Below, piece after piece: positions 35,092 through 45,908 of a stretch of DNA of 64,000 nt (its first letter is position 1; each line of letters starts with the position of its first letter). Both the position numbers and the translations under genes were made by a program. The stretch comes from Fodinibius salsisoli (GTDB lineage Bacteria > Bacteroidota > Rhodothermia > Balneolales > Balneolaceae), in the NCBI RefSeq assembly GCF_026229185.1, contig NZ_JAGGJA010000005.1:62001-126000 (forward strand), read 5' to 3'. The notes below the pieces were generated by a model. That model had not been told where the DNA came from, made no database searches, and was given only the letters and a program-made list of their open reading frames with translations.

Positions 35092-35107
35092 TGGCACGCA
35101 TATTGAA
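35092..35107 (+). promoter_or_regulatory. Sigma-54 (-24/-12) promoter of the export cluster
   Basis: TGGCACGCATATTGAA matches the consensus TGGCACG-N4-TTGCW at every defined position but the C of the -12 GC. The predicted start is near 35119, giving a 37-base leader before the ATG at 35156. The sigma-54 activator gene lies immediately upstream on the other strand. Confidence 0.75.
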
Positions 35108-35155
35108 TATATGTAGTATTACTAACAGTATTGACAAAATACAGCAGGCAGCTAA

Positions 35156-36445
35156 ATGTCAGAAGAGGTTAAAAATCGTATTTCCAGTTCGGGGATGGAT
35201 AAAAAGGTCGAAAAGAAGGTTTGGACTCCGAAACGGATTGGTATGATCGCGGGCGGGGTAGTCCTTCTTGCACTGTTTATGTACAGTTCCATTTTTATGG
35301 ATACCCGCTCTACACTGAATGTGGAACGAGAACGGGTGGCCATCAGCACGGTGCAGGAGGATTCCTTCCAAGAGTTCATCCAGGTGGCGGGCACTGTGCA
35401 GCCGATACAAACGATCTACTTGGATGCCCTTGAAGGTGGTGTTGTGGAGGAGGTATTTATGGAGTCGGGTACCATGGTTGAAAAAGAGGATACCATACTC
35501 ACCCTTTCTAATTCAGATCTGAGACTTAGCGTTATGCAGCAGACTTCCTCTATTTATGATCAAATAAATCAAACGCGTAACTCCCGCCTGAATATCGAAA
35601 CAAATACATTGAGCTTGCGAGAACGGCTGGCCAATGCGGAAAACCAGCTGGAAATTACGCGGTCAGACTATCACCGCCAACAAAAGCTCTACGAAAAAGA
35701 ATTAATTGCCGAGCAAACCTATATTGAAGCCAAAGAAAATTATGAGTACCAACGAAAACGGTACAACTTGATCTATGAGTCATTCAAACAGGATTCAATT
35801 CGTACGGCATTGCAGCTCCGACAGATCGATGAGTCACTCGACCGTATGTGGCGAAGCCTGGAGGCTGTGCAGGGAATACTCGATAAATTGATTATTACTG
35901 CTCCCATTTCAGGACAGTTATCCACGGTGGAATTGAATCCCGGGCAATCTATTACACCCGGAGAGCGCATCGGGCAAGTAGATATTCTGGACAGTTTTAA
36001 AGTGCGTGTAGGCATTGATGAATTTCATTTGTCCCGGATTTCAAAGGGATTGGAGGGTAGTTTCGCCTTCGCCGGGCAAACGCATCAACTGTATATATCC
36101 AAGGTGTATCCGGTAGTAGAAAACGGGCAGTTTGAAGTGGATATGGAGTTTGAGAATGAGTCCCCTTCAGGTCTTCGCCGTGGACAAACGTTGCGTATAC
36201 GACTGGAGTTGGGGAAATCTTCGGATGCGGTTCTGCTGGCACGCGGTGGTTTCTACCAGGCCACGGGTGGGAGTTGGGTATACGAAGTAAGTGAAGATGG
36301 AAACAGTGCAGTTCGACGGGATATTCGTCTTGGTCGACAAAATCCCGAATACTTCGAAATACTATCGGGCCTGGAGCCGGGTGACCGCGTGATCACCTCA
36401 AGCTATGACACTTTCGGAGATAATGAGGTGTTGAATCTGCAGTAG
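35156..36445 (+). CDS. HlyD/MacA-type periplasmic adaptor (membrane fusion protein)
   Basis: The product is 429 residues. One membrane helix at ~27-47 is followed by a lipoyl-like half (IYLDALEGGVVEEVFMESG), a long coiled-coil hairpin (~125-245), the second lipoyl half (IITAPISGQLSTVELNPGQSI, in two parts), a beta-barrel (~275-350) and a membrane-proximal domain (LARGGFYQATGGSWVYEV). It links an inner-membrane ABC transporter to an outer-membrane exit. First gene after the sigma-54 promoter, followed by the ATPase and three permeases. No TolC-type gene is in the window. Confidence 0.9.
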   Translation: MSEEVKNRISSSGMDKKVEKKVWTPKRIGMIAGGVVLLALFMYSSIFMDTRSTLNVERERVAISTVQEDSFQEFIQVAGTVQPIQTIYLDALEGGVVEEVFMESGTMVEKEDTILTLSNSDLRLSVMQQTSSIYDQINQTRNSRLNIETNTLSLRERLANAENQLEITRSDYHRQQKLYEKELIAEQTYIEAKENYEYQRKRYNLIYESFKQDSIRTALQLRQIDESLDRMWRSLEAVQGILDKLIITAPISGQLSTVELNPGQSITPGERIGQVDILDSFKVRVGIDEFHLSRISKGLEGSFAFAGQTHQLYISKVYPVVENGQFEVDMEFENESPSGLRRGQTLRIRLELGKSSDAVLLARGGFYQATGGSWVYEVSEDGNSAVRRDIRLGRQNPEYFEILSGLEPGDRVITSSYDTFGDNEVLNLQ

Positions 36446-36611
36446 CTTTCAAGTAATACCGCTGAAGACAGAATTCCTTACAAACTATTTTCAATACGGC
36501 AACCCAAAAAATCGCTAAAGTTGATAGCCGAAAAGCTTCTAAAATAAAAGCTATAAGTACTGAATTGTCCCATAAACCATTTAGAAATAATACCCACTAA
36601 CCCAACCAGCC

Positions 36612-37301
<690 letters not shown>

Positions 37302-37390
37302 CGCCCTCTCAACGCTCTGCCGTTAGCTAGCAGCGTAGAAACAGGCGCTGTTCCTGAGGGTTGAAAGCTTACCGCTGAAAACTGAAAGCT

Positions 37391-39802
37391 ATGATCAAAA
37401 ACTACATTAAAATTGCGATTCGGAATTTGGTCCATCACAAAAGCTATAGCCTGATCAATCTGTTTGGGCTGACAATAAGTATGGCCTGTTGTGTGTTGAT
37501 AGCTTTGTATATAAACGACGAGGTCAGTTACGATACCTTTCATGAAAAATCTGATCGCATAATTGCAGTGGGAAGTGCCCCCAGCTTTGGCGGACGCATG
37601 CTTTCAACGCCTTATCCGCTGGCTGATGCTCTTGTCACGGAAATCCCGGCTGTAGAGAAAGCCGTTCGTGTTGGTGGCGGTACCGGAAGACTTCTTTTGA
37701 GCAGAAATGGCAACGATTATATTAATGTGGGTAGCGGAGATTATACAGAACCCGCCTTTTTCGATGTTTTTTCATTCGAATTGCTGAAAGGTAATCCGGG
37801 ACAGTCTTTGCGCGATCCCAACAGCATCGTGCTGACCCAATCTGCTGCGAACCAACTGTTCAGGGAGGGCGAAGAATTGCTGGGGCAGCCACTTTATTGG
37901 CAGAAGAAGGATACCTTAATTACCCTTGAGGTAACAGGAGTGATAGAGGATGCTCCACATAATACATCGGTTAAATATCGCTCCCTCATTTCCTATAACA
38001 CCCAAGCGGAAAGGTGGCGCGATCCTTCTGCATGGAAGGCATTTTCTCCAAGGACGTATGCTTTGCTTTGCTCAGCCGAATCGTTGGAAACGCTGCCCGG
38101 CCAGTTTAAAGAACTTGGGCAAAAGTATTATGAGACGAAGGAAGGCGAGCAATCAACCGATACCTTTTTTGCCATTCCTATAACAGGCCTGCATTTGTCC
38201 GAGATTAACTCGTCCGATGGTTTTACCGGTAGCAGAACGTATCTGTATCTGTTTGGATCAGCGGTATTGCTTATCCTGATGATCGCCTGTGTCAACTATA
38301 TAAATTTGGCTACTGCCCGGGCTTCCCTGAGAGCCAGAGAAGTGGGAGTCCGCAAAGTTGTTGGAGCAGTACGCCGGCAAATAGCCACCCAATTCCTTGG
38401 TGAATCCGTACTGCTTGCCATCGTTTCGTATATCATCGGTGTTGGAATAGCTCAGCTGGCTTTGCCTCTTTTTAATGATTTGTTCGGTACAGAAGTAGTT
38501 TGGGGAGTATCTCTTTCTTTTTGGCTGTGGCTGCTACTGGCGGCAGCAGGTGTGGGGATATTAGCAGGTATTTATCCGGCACTCTATTTATCATACTTCT
38601 CTCCGACAGCCGTATTGCAAGACAAGTTAAAACAAGGGCCTTCAGGGGCCTGGTTGCGAAAGACCCTGGTTGTGGGCCAGTTCGCCATGGCCATAACATT
38701 GATTATCAGTGCTTTGGTGCTATATAACCAGCTCGATTATGTACAGGACAAGGATCTGGGCTTTAACGATGAGCAAGTGGTTAGCGTAGGACTGCCTAAT
38801 GACCAACTATGGAGATTGCGGGATGTTATCCGGGGTAACCTCCTCAGCTCTCCGGGCATTCAGGAGGTGTCTGTGGGCAATAATGTGCCTGGATCTTTCG
38901 GTATACGGCTGGGAAATAAACCGACTGATATTTCACCACAAGAGGAAGCCGCTACTCCAGATGAATCCATCTATTTTGCTCCTGCCGTTGTTGATCATCA
39001 CTTTTTAGATCTGTTGGATATCGATTTGCTTGCCGGCCGCAATTTTTCTCCAAACCTTTCAACCGATAGAGAGCAAGCGTACATCATCAATGAAAAAGCA
39101 GCCGAAAAACTAGGCTGGAGCCCAAAGGAAGCGATAGGAAAATCGTTTGGCATACGGAAGGAGGGAAGGGTCATAGGAGTTGCAGAAAACTTTCATATTG
39201 CCTCACTGCGGGAAGAAATGGAGCCGGTTGTGCTGCATATGTTTGAACCTTCTTCGTGGTCATCATCCGGGAGCATCCTGGCACGTTTGGAACCGGGTGA
39301 GATAGAGGCAGCATTGAATTTTATTGAGACTAATCTGGAAGAGTATGCTCCTCATCAGCCCTTTGAGTATCAATTTTTGGATGAGAAATTTGATACGATG
39401 TACCATACCGAGCGCCGACTGGCCAATATTGTAGTACTATTCACCTTTATAATAATTGTTATTGCCTGCCTGGGATTGTATGGATTAGCAGCCTTTTCAG
39501 CCGAACGCCGCACCAAGGAAATTGGCATCCGAAAGGTACTGGGGGCATCAGTTTCAGGTATTGTACGCTTGCTGAGTAAAGATTTCCTCAAGTTGGTGCT
39601 GCTGGGATTTATGATTGCTGTTCCGGTCAGCTGGTATGTGATAAACCGGTGGCTGCAACGTTTTGCCTATAAAATTGAAATCGGAGCGGGTATTTTCCTA
39701 TTGGCCGGCGGTGCTGCTGTTCTGATTGCCTTGGCCACAGTCAGCTGGCAATCGATAAAAGCAGCCTTAATGAATCCTGTAAACAGTTTGAGGAGTGAAT
39801 GA
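37391..39802 (+). CDS. FtsX/MacB-type ABC permease, copy 1
   Basis: The product is 803 residues with eight predicted membrane helices in two FtsX modules. Helix 1 (~21-40) is followed by a periplasmic MacB_PCD domain (~50-270) and three helices (~285-410, with REVGVRKVVGA). Helix 5 (~430-450) leads into a second periplasmic domain and three final helices (~680-795, with RRTKEIGIRKVLGAS). The gene starts 89 bases after the ATPase stop. The final ~110 residues are very similar to copy 2, down to long runs of identical codons. Substrate unknown; type VII systems move lipoproteins, peptides or drugs from the periplasm. Confidence 0.9.
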   Translation: MIKNYIKIAIRNLVHHKSYSLINLFGLTISMACCVLIALYINDEVSYDTFHEKSDRIIAVGSAPSFGGRMLSTPYPLADALVTEIPAVEKAVRVGGGTGRLLLSRNGNDYINVGSGDYTEPAFFDVFSFELLKGNPGQSLRDPNSIVLTQSAANQLFREGEELLGQPLYWQKKDTLITLEVTGVIEDAPHNTSVKYRSLISYNTQAERWRDPSAWKAFSPRTYALLCSAESLETLPGQFKELGQKYYETKEGEQSTDTFFAIPITGLHLSEINSSDGFTGSRTYLYLFGSAVLLILMIACVNYINLATARASLRAREVGVRKVVGAVRRQIATQFLGESVLLAIVSYIIGVGIAQLALPLFNDLFGTEVVWGVSLSFWLWLLLAAAGVGILAGIYPALYLSYFSPTAVLQDKLKQGPSGAWLRKTLVVGQFAMAITLIISALVLYNQLDYVQDKDLGFNDEQVVSVGLPNDQLWRLRDVIRGNLLSSPGIQEVSVGNNVPGSFGIRLGNKPTDISPQEEAATPDESIYFAPAVVDHHFLDLLDIDLLAGRNFSPNLSTDREQAYIINEKAAEKLGWSPKEAIGKSFGIRKEGRVIGVAENFHIASLREEMEPVVLHMFEPSSWSSSGSILARLEPGEIEAALNFIETNLEEYAPHQPFEYQFLDEKFDTMYHTERRLANIVVLFTFIIIVIACLGLYGLAAFSAERRTKEIGIRKVLGASVSGIVRLLSKDFLKLVLLGFMIAVPVSWYVINRWLQRFAYKIEIGAGIFLLAGGAAVLIALATVSWQSIKAALMNPVNSLRSE

Positions 39803-39810
39803 TTGATGAG

Positions 39811-39880
39811 CTGTCAGTTATTAGCTTTCAGCCGTAAGAAAGGCAGAACTGAAAGCTGACGGCTGATTGCTGAAAGCTAA
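39811..39880. repeat. GCTGAAAGCTGAC-type intergenic repeat
   Basis: A 9-bp inverted repeat AGCTTTCAG (39823-39831) / CTGAAAGCT (39849-39857) is followed by GACGGCTGATTGCTGAAAGCT, which adds another copy of the unit. It fills the gap between permeases 1 and 2. Related strings occur at 33427-33480, 37366-37390 (TTGAAAGCTTACCGCTGAAA...) and 42329-42340. Confidence 0.6.
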
Positions 39881-39884
39881 AAAA

Positions 39885-42323
39885 ATGCTTAAAAATTATA
39901 TCAAAATAGCGTTTCGAAAGCTAAAGAAGAACAAGCTGGAGTCTTTGATCAGCATCGGTGGCTTAGCCGTTGGTATAGCCTGTTGTATCCTGCTGATGCT
40001 TTCCGTACGGTTTGAATGGACCTATGATGACTTCCATGAGAACAGAGATCGTATTTTTCGTCTTGTGGATTCCAGAACCAATGCTAAAGGCGAAATTCGG
40101 CGTTCCCTAATACACCCCTTTCCCATGGCCACAGCACTGGATTCTACGTTTCCAGCAATTGAACGTACCGTGCGCTTAACCCAAAGTATGCTTAAAGTTC
40201 AGATAGATGCAAAGTTCTATAAGGAACCAGCGCTTGTTGCCGGTCCCGCTTTTTTTCAAATTTTTAGTTTCCCACTACAAGCAGGTGACGAGAAAACGGC
40301 GCTGTCCGATCCCAATAGTGTGGTATTATCCGAAAGTATGGCAAAGCGCTTATATGGTGATGACCCGGCGATAGGAAAGACAATGGTATTAAAAATCAAT
40401 GGGGAGCAACGAGTACACACCGTTACTGGCATTGCAAAAGAAGTACCTGCCAATTCCAGCATAACCTTTGATATCGTTGTTCCATTTGAGGCAATGATGG
40501 CGACTTATCCCAAAGAGCGGAGAAAGACGGAACGAGAATCATGGCATATGGGCAATAGTATTACATGGGTACTGACAAAAGAAAAAGCATCCCAAAGAGC
40601 TTTGGAGGAGACCTTTCCATCCTTTTTGGAAACGCATTACGGGTCGCGGGCAGAAAATATAACAATCAGTCTGCAGCCGTTGGAGGAGGTTTATTTTAGT
40701 CAGTTCGATTCATATAGCATAGCAAAACATACCGATCTGCAATATACGCTTATATTAGTCGCGATTGCACTGGTCATTTTGGGTATCGCTGGCTTTAACT
40801 TTATAGGATTAACGTTAAGTCGGATATCGAGCCGTCATAATGAGCTGGGCATCCGTAAAGCAGCGGGGGCCTTGAAAAAGCAGCTCAGCATGCAGATGAT
40901 AGGTGAAATTTTTATCACCAGTAGTATTGCATTGCTTATCGGCATGGGGCTGGCGGAACTGTTGGCACCCTATTTTCGTGAGCTCACTCAAAAGCCTATC
41001 CATTCAGATGTTTTTGCAGACCCAATAGCATGGTTGCTACTGCTTTCTATAATTCCTATCACCACTCTTATTACGGGCATTTATCCAGCCTATGTCATCT
41101 TTAGAAGAAATTTGTCTTTGCTGATTGGCTCACAACGATCTGCCGGGCAAATTCCTGCCTTTGTGAAAGGCTTGGTAGTCGTGCAATTTGCACTTTCAAT
41201 AATATTCTTGGTTGTAGCTTTTTCTATCCAAAAGCAGATCAATTTTTTATCCAATAAAGACTTGGGGCTCTCCCCAACCAATGTCATTGCTATCGAGTCT
41301 GCTATAAACAGTAAGGAAAGCAGTACGAGGGTTCGTGTCTTTCGTCAGAGGGCTGAAGGATTACCAGCCGTACAGCAAATAGCTCTTACCAACAGTAGTT
41401 ACAATCGGATTTTATCCTATGGAGCAGGGATGGCCACTTGGACGAGTAGCACGACCTTAGAAGGATTTGGAGGTGGGGTCAGGTCAGAAATAGTGGATGA
41501 GCATTTTTTTGAGACGCTTGATATTGATCTAATTAAAGGCCACAACTTTTCGATGGATCGAAAGTCCAGTATTGAAAAAGGAATTTTAGTTAATGAACAA
41601 TTTGCTGAAGTGATGGGCTGGGAGGATCCGGTTGGAAAAACCATTAATGACAATACAGAATCGTGGCAAGCGCCACTCGACGGCAAGAAAGTGCTGGGAG
41701 TTATAGGAGACTATCATTTCCAACCTCTCTACAGTAAAATACAGCCATTATTTTTGAGGCACATCAATTCGGAGGAAGGTCAAGAAACAGGAACCATTGT
41801 AGTTAAGGTTAAAAATGAAGCGATGGGAGAGGCCCTGGAAGAACTTGATCAACTATGGAATGAACTATTTCCGCAACTGCCTTTTAATTATGCTTTTTTG
41901 GATGAGCTTCTTGAAAGCCAGTATAAATCAGAGCAGCGATGGAGCCTGATTATGAAATTGGCTTCAGGTCTTGCGGTACTTTTGGCTTGTTTTGGATTAT
42001 TTGGGTTAGCTACATTGGTCGCCCAACGCCGCACCAAAGAAATTGGGATCCGAAAGGCCTTGGGAGCATCAGTTCTAAGTATCGTTAGTCTGTTAAGCAA
42101 GGATTTCCTGAAGTTGGTACTACTTGGATTTGTGATAGCAGTTCCGGTCAGCTGGTATCTAATGAGTCAGTGGCTGCAGCGTTTTGCCTATAAAATTGAG
42201 GTCACTCCCGTTATCTTTCTGATGGCGGGGGGCGGTGCAATGTTTATCGCATTGTTTACCGTAAGCTGGCAATCGATTCGGGCAGCACTGGCCAATCCCG
42301 TAGAAAGTCTAAGAAGCGAATGA
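39885..42323 (+). CDS. FtsX/MacB-type ABC permease, copy 2
   Basis: The product is 812 residues from ATG 39885 (MLKNYIKIAFRKL), matching the starts of copies 1 and 3; an upstream in-frame ATG at 39867 lies inside the intergenic repeat. It has the same eight-helix, double-FtsX plan as copy 1: helix 1 ~20-40, periplasmic domain, helices ~290-405 with NELGIRKAAGALKKQL, helix ~430, second periplasmic domain, final helices after RRTKEIGIRKALGAS. The periplasmic domains differ strongly from copies 1 and 3, while the last ~110 residues closely match copy 1. It ends 23 bases before copy 3. Confidence 0.9.
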   Translation: MLKNYIKIAFRKLKKNKLESLISIGGLAVGIACCILLMLSVRFEWTYDDFHENRDRIFRLVDSRTNAKGEIRRSLIHPFPMATALDSTFPAIERTVRLTQSMLKVQIDAKFYKEPALVAGPAFFQIFSFPLQAGDEKTALSDPNSVVLSESMAKRLYGDDPAIGKTMVLKINGEQRVHTVTGIAKEVPANSSITFDIVVPFEAMMATYPKERRKTERESWHMGNSITWVLTKEKASQRALEETFPSFLETHYGSRAENITISLQPLEEVYFSQFDSYSIAKHTDLQYTLILVAIALVILGIAGFNFIGLTLSRISSRHNELGIRKAAGALKKQLSMQMIGEIFITSSIALLIGMGLAELLAPYFRELTQKPIHSDVFADPIAWLLLLSIIPITTLITGIYPAYVIFRRNLSLLIGSQRSAGQIPAFVKGLVVVQFALSIIFLVVAFSIQKQINFLSNKDLGLSPTNVIAIESAINSKESSTRVRVFRQRAEGLPAVQQIALTNSSYNRILSYGAGMATWTSSTTLEGFGGGVRSEIVDEHFFETLDIDLIKGHNFSMDRKSSIEKGILVNEQFAEVMGWEDPVGKTINDNTESWQAPLDGKKVLGVIGDYHFQPLYSKIQPLFLRHINSEEGQETGTIVVKVKNEAMGEALEELDQLWNELFPQLPFNYAFLDELLESQYKSEQRWSLIMKLASGLAVLLACFGLFGLATLVAQRRTKEIGIRKALGASVLSIVSLLSKDFLKLVLLGFVIAVPVSWYLMSQWLQRFAYKIEVTPVIFLMAGGGAMFIALFTVSWQSIRAALANPVESLRSE

Positions 42324-42346
42324 TAATGGACTGAAAGCTTAAGAAT

Positions 42347-44695
42347 ATGTTTATAAACTATATCAAAATAGCTTGGCGGAACTTGGTGAACAACAAGTTT
42401 TTTTCAATCATAAATATCACAGGATTAGCTCTGGGAATTGCTTCGGTACTGCTGTGTTTTCTATACATCCAACATGAATTGAGCTTTGACGAGTATCATA
42501 AAAAGAAGGATCGGATTTATCGTATTACTTCTTATGGAGGGTTTAATGCGAAAGAATGGAAAGTTTATACGTCGGGAAATCCGGTAGCAGAGATGCGCAA
42601 CAACGTTTCGGGAGTGGAAGATGCCGCTCGTATGAAACGTTGCGGAGGTGAACCTATAACTGTTGGTGATGAAGATTATCGGGATGTAGAGATAACTTGT
42701 ACGGAATCAAACCTTTTCAATATTTTTTCCTTTCCGCTAATAGCTGGTTCAAAGAATGGTGTGCTGGATACCCCTTTTGCCGCGGTCATATCACAAAGTA
42801 CAGCTGATCGTCTTTTTGGAGATGAAAATCCTATCGGCCAAAGTATTACTCTTAATTGGCACGAGGGAAGAGAAGATTTTGAAGTAACGGGAGTAATAAA
42901 AGACATTCCCGTAAACTCGCACTTTAAATATGACGTTTTCTTATCCTACAAATCGCTGGAGAGTACACCAATTTGTCTTGATTGCGGGAATTTGATGTAT
43001 ACGCTATTGGACCAAGATGCTGATACAGCCGCAATAGCCGATTTGGTGTTGGACCATATCCGAGAAATAGACGGCAAAGAATATGTAGAAGATATTCGGT
43101 TGCAACCCCTCGATGATGTCTATTTTTCCAGCCTGGGTGCTCAGCGGCAAGGAAGTTGGCAATACGTGCAAGTCATCACATTGATTGCACTGGTAATTCT
43201 TGCCCTGGGCTGTGGGAATTATATCAATTTGACCACCGCTCGCTATTCTCAGCGTTCAAATGAGATAGGCATCCGAAAGGCTATTGGAGCAGATCGCTTA
43301 CAGCTGATCCGACAGTTTTTATCTGAGGCTTTATTGGTTACGTTATTTGCTTTGCCTCTGGCACTTCTCTTGCTTGAACTGTCGTTGCCTTGGTTCAACA
43401 TCTATGCCAAAACCCAAATAAGCCTTAATGTTGTTAATAATATATGGTTTTATGTTGCTCTGCTTTGCCTGGTAGCGATTACTGGTATACTGTCGGGGAT
43501 CTATCCAGCACTTTATATTTCAGGACTTCAGTCTCAAGAAATATTGAAGGGAAAGCGCGATATACAGTCAGGATCGGGCCTTCTACGAAAGGGATTGGTT
43601 ATACTTCAATTTGTGGCCAGCGTAGTGATGCTTACAGTGACTGCTCTAATATTACAACAACTCCAATATATACAGCAGAAGAATCTGGGTTTTGATTCCG
43701 ATAAACTTGTGAGTATAAAAATTGATGATCCTGCTTTGATTAGGCAGGGAAATGCTATTAAGCAAGAATTAATAAGTCAGAGCACCATTGAGGCAGTTAC
43801 TGCGAGTGCGACTCCGGCCACCGGTCGTTTTGCGAGGACGCGCTTTACGTTTCAGAGCGATTCGATTCCTGATAAAAAGTATACATTTGTCAATCCCCGG
43901 ATTGATGAAGATTTTATCAGAACGATGGGAATACCTTTAGTGGCCGGGCGAAACATTTCATCCGGCGGTGCTACCAAAAACCAAGAAGCGTTAATCAATG
44001 AAACCGGTGTAAAGGCTCTTGGTTTTCATGATCCCGAAGATATCTTGGGACGGATAATTGGTCGAGTTGAAGTAGTAGGGGTTGTAAAAGATTTTCATAT
44101 AGAGAATCTGAGGAAGGAAATTGAGCCGGTCTTTCTAAGGTCTAACCAATTGAATAGAGCATATTTTGTAACGGTTCGCCTTACAGCTGGAAATATTAGT
44201 GAGGGTTTGGATGATTTACGTTCGGTATGGGCAAAACTGGGTTCCTCATCCCCTTTGAATTTTACTTTTGCAAATGATTTGATTCAACAGCAGTATGAGC
44301 AAGAGCAACATACCGTATGGGTGATAGGTATATTTGCCGGTATATCTATCTTAATTGCCTGCATGGGAGTGCTAGGGTTGGCCGCATTTACGGCTCAACG
44401 CCGTACCAAAGAGATTGGTGTCCGAAAAGTTCTGGGAGCTACAACCGTAAATATTGTGGCTCTACTTGGTAAATATTTTTTAAAACTACTAATGCTGAGC
44501 TTTATCATAGCTGTTCCGATAGCTTGGTATGTGATGGGTCAATGGCTGCAAAACTTCAGCTATAAAATTGAAATAGGTCCCGGTGTATTTTTGTTGGCTG
44601 GGGGAATTATTTTGATTATTGCAATATCTACAGTCAGCTGGCAGAGCATCCGGGCGGCGTTGGTAAATCCGGTGAAGTCTCTTCGGATGGAATAA
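42347..44695 (+). CDS. FtsX/MacB-type ABC permease, copy 3
   Basis: The product is 782 residues with the same double-FtsX plan. Landmarks: MFINYIKIAWRNLVNNKFFS, NEIGIRKAIGADRLQL in the first module, and RRTKEIGVRKVLGAT in the second, ending in WQSIRAALVNPVKSLRME. It is the most diverged of the three. Two Cys in the first periplasmic domain (STPICLDCGNL) may form a disulfide. Likely partners: the ATPase at 36612 and the adaptor at 35156. Confidence 0.9.
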   Translation: MFINYIKIAWRNLVNNKFFSIINITGLALGIASVLLCFLYIQHELSFDEYHKKKDRIYRITSYGGFNAKEWKVYTSGNPVAEMRNNVSGVEDAARMKRCGGEPITVGDEDYRDVEITCTESNLFNIFSFPLIAGSKNGVLDTPFAAVISQSTADRLFGDENPIGQSITLNWHEGREDFEVTGVIKDIPVNSHFKYDVFLSYKSLESTPICLDCGNLMYTLLDQDADTAAIADLVLDHIREIDGKEYVEDIRLQPLDDVYFSSLGAQRQGSWQYVQVITLIALVILALGCGNYINLTTARYSQRSNEIGIRKAIGADRLQLIRQFLSEALLVTLFALPLALLLLELSLPWFNIYAKTQISLNVVNNIWFYVALLCLVAITGILSGIYPALYISGLQSQEILKGKRDIQSGSGLLRKGLVILQFVASVVMLTVTALILQQLQYIQQKNLGFDSDKLVSIKIDDPALIRQGNAIKQELISQSTIEAVTASATPATGRFARTRFTFQSDSIPDKKYTFVNPRIDEDFIRTMGIPLVAGRNISSGGATKNQEALINETGVKALGFHDPEDILGRIIGRVEVVGVVKDFHIENLRKEIEPVFLRSNQLNRAYFVTVRLTAGNISEGLDDLRSVWAKLGSSSPLNFTFANDLIQQQYEQEQHTVWVIGIFAGISILIACMGVLGLAAFTAQRRTKEIGVRKVLGATTVNIVALLGKYFLKLLMLSFIIAVPIAWYVMGQWLQNFSYKIEIGPGVFLLAGGIILIIAISTVSWQSIRAALVNPVKSLRME

Positions 44696-44778
44696 TAAGG
44701 GACAAGTCCAGAGGGAACGATTTCTTGAATCTATATATTTAATACGTGAGTTACTTTAGATCAAAGTGTAGCATTTGC

Positions 44779-45786
44779 ATGAGACAGTCGGTTATAGGAT
44801 TCATCATTATTTTATTAGGAATATTCGCTTACCCTGTAAACGGGAAGACTCAAGCGATTCACTCTTTACAACAAATCAATCAAGAGGCTTCCGAGATTCC
44901 TTCGGTCACCAGCTTGCTCATTCAACAGGATGGGGAGCTGATCAGTGAGCGTTATTTCCATGGGATGGATGAGGATGATTTTGCCAATATAAAGTCGGCC
45001 TCCAAAAGCATCATCTCTTTGTTGGTAGGTATTGCTGTTGATAAGGAGTTTTTAGAAGGCGTTAATCAGCCAATCGGACCTTTCTTTAAAGATTATTTCC
45101 AGGCTCATCCGGATTCTGTAAAAGAAAACCTCACAATAAAGAATTTGCTGACGATGCAGGCGGGACTGGAAACGACGAGTTTCCATAACTATGGAGCTTG
45201 GGTAACAAGCAATGACTGGGTTAGGTTTACGCTGGGGCAACCTATGGCTGCCCGCCCCGGCGGAGATATGGCATACAGTACCGGAATTTCACATCTGCTT
45301 TCTGTAATCTTAACCAAAGCCACGGGTCAAAGTACAAGAGCTTTTGCCAATGAGCATCTTTTTGCCCCAATGGGGGTAACAGTTGGAGGATGGGATCGTG
45401 ATCCCCAGGGGTATTATATGGGCGGAAACAATATGGCGTTACGTCCGGCCGGTATGCTGAAAATTGGACAGATGGTGATGAATAAAGGCATCTATCAGAG
45501 TAAGCGGATTATATCGGAAGCGTGGCTTCAAGATTCTTTTCAAACCTACACGCGTAGCAACTTCAATCCTTATAACTATGGATATATGTGGTGGAAAAAG
45601 CCCGTCGGTGAATTTCAGGTCCATTTCGCCTGGGGGTTTGGCGGTCAATATATTTTTATGATTCCAGATCTGAATGCTGTTGTTGTGTTAACCGGTTCAT
45701 TGCAGAATGCGGATCAGTCTCGTTCGTACAAAGAGCCGGTTTTTGAACTATTAAGAGAAGATATCCTGCCATTTCTATCCCAGTGA
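44779..45786 (+). CDS. Exported serine hydrolase of the class C beta-lactamase family
   Basis: The product is 335 residues from ATG 44779, with a signal peptide (VIGFIIILLGIFAYPVNG). A GTG start 33 bases upstream is possible but would bury the signal. The nucleophile motif SxxK is SASK (S73-K76). The second-motif Tyr is in MAYSTGISHLL, and the C-terminal WGFGGQYIF replaces the KTG-type strand. The family includes beta-lactamases, esterases and 6-aminohexanoate-dimer hydrolases (NylB); this sequence is closer in pattern to the latter than to true AmpC. Antibiotic resistance should not be assumed. It lies 83 bases after the last permease. Confidence 0.82.
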   Translation: MRQSVIGFIIILLGIFAYPVNGKTQAIHSLQQINQEASEIPSVTSLLIQQDGELISERYFHGMDEDDFANIKSASKSIISLLVGIAVDKEFLEGVNQPIGPFFKDYFQAHPDSVKENLTIKNLLTMQAGLETTSFHNYGAWVTSNDWVRFTLGQPMAARPGGDMAYSTGISHLLSVILTKATGQSTRAFANEHLFAPMGVTVGGWDRDPQGYYMGGNNMALRPAGMLKIGQMVMNKGIYQSKRIISEAWLQDSFQTYTRSNFNPYNYGYMWWKKPVGEFQVHFAWGFGGQYIFMIPDLNAVVVLTGSLQNADQSRSYKEPVFELLREDILPFLSQ

Positions 45787-45908
45787 AGCTCTACTTAATT
45801 TAATTGAGATCACTGTAGCTTTCCCAAGGGGCAAATAATGGTTGGATTTATCGCGTTGAATTGATTAAGGTAAGCGTACAGTTCATATCTAATTAAGGAT
45901 AAAAGACT

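Noticed and set aside
44746-44778. GTG start for the beta-lactamase-family gene
   Set aside because: It would place 11 polar residues including two Cys ahead of a complete signal peptide beginning at ATG 44779.
44779-45786. Antibiotic-resistance beta-lactamase
   Set aside because: The family signature is present, but the C-terminal motif and general pattern fit NylB/esterase-like relatives; resistance cannot be inferred.
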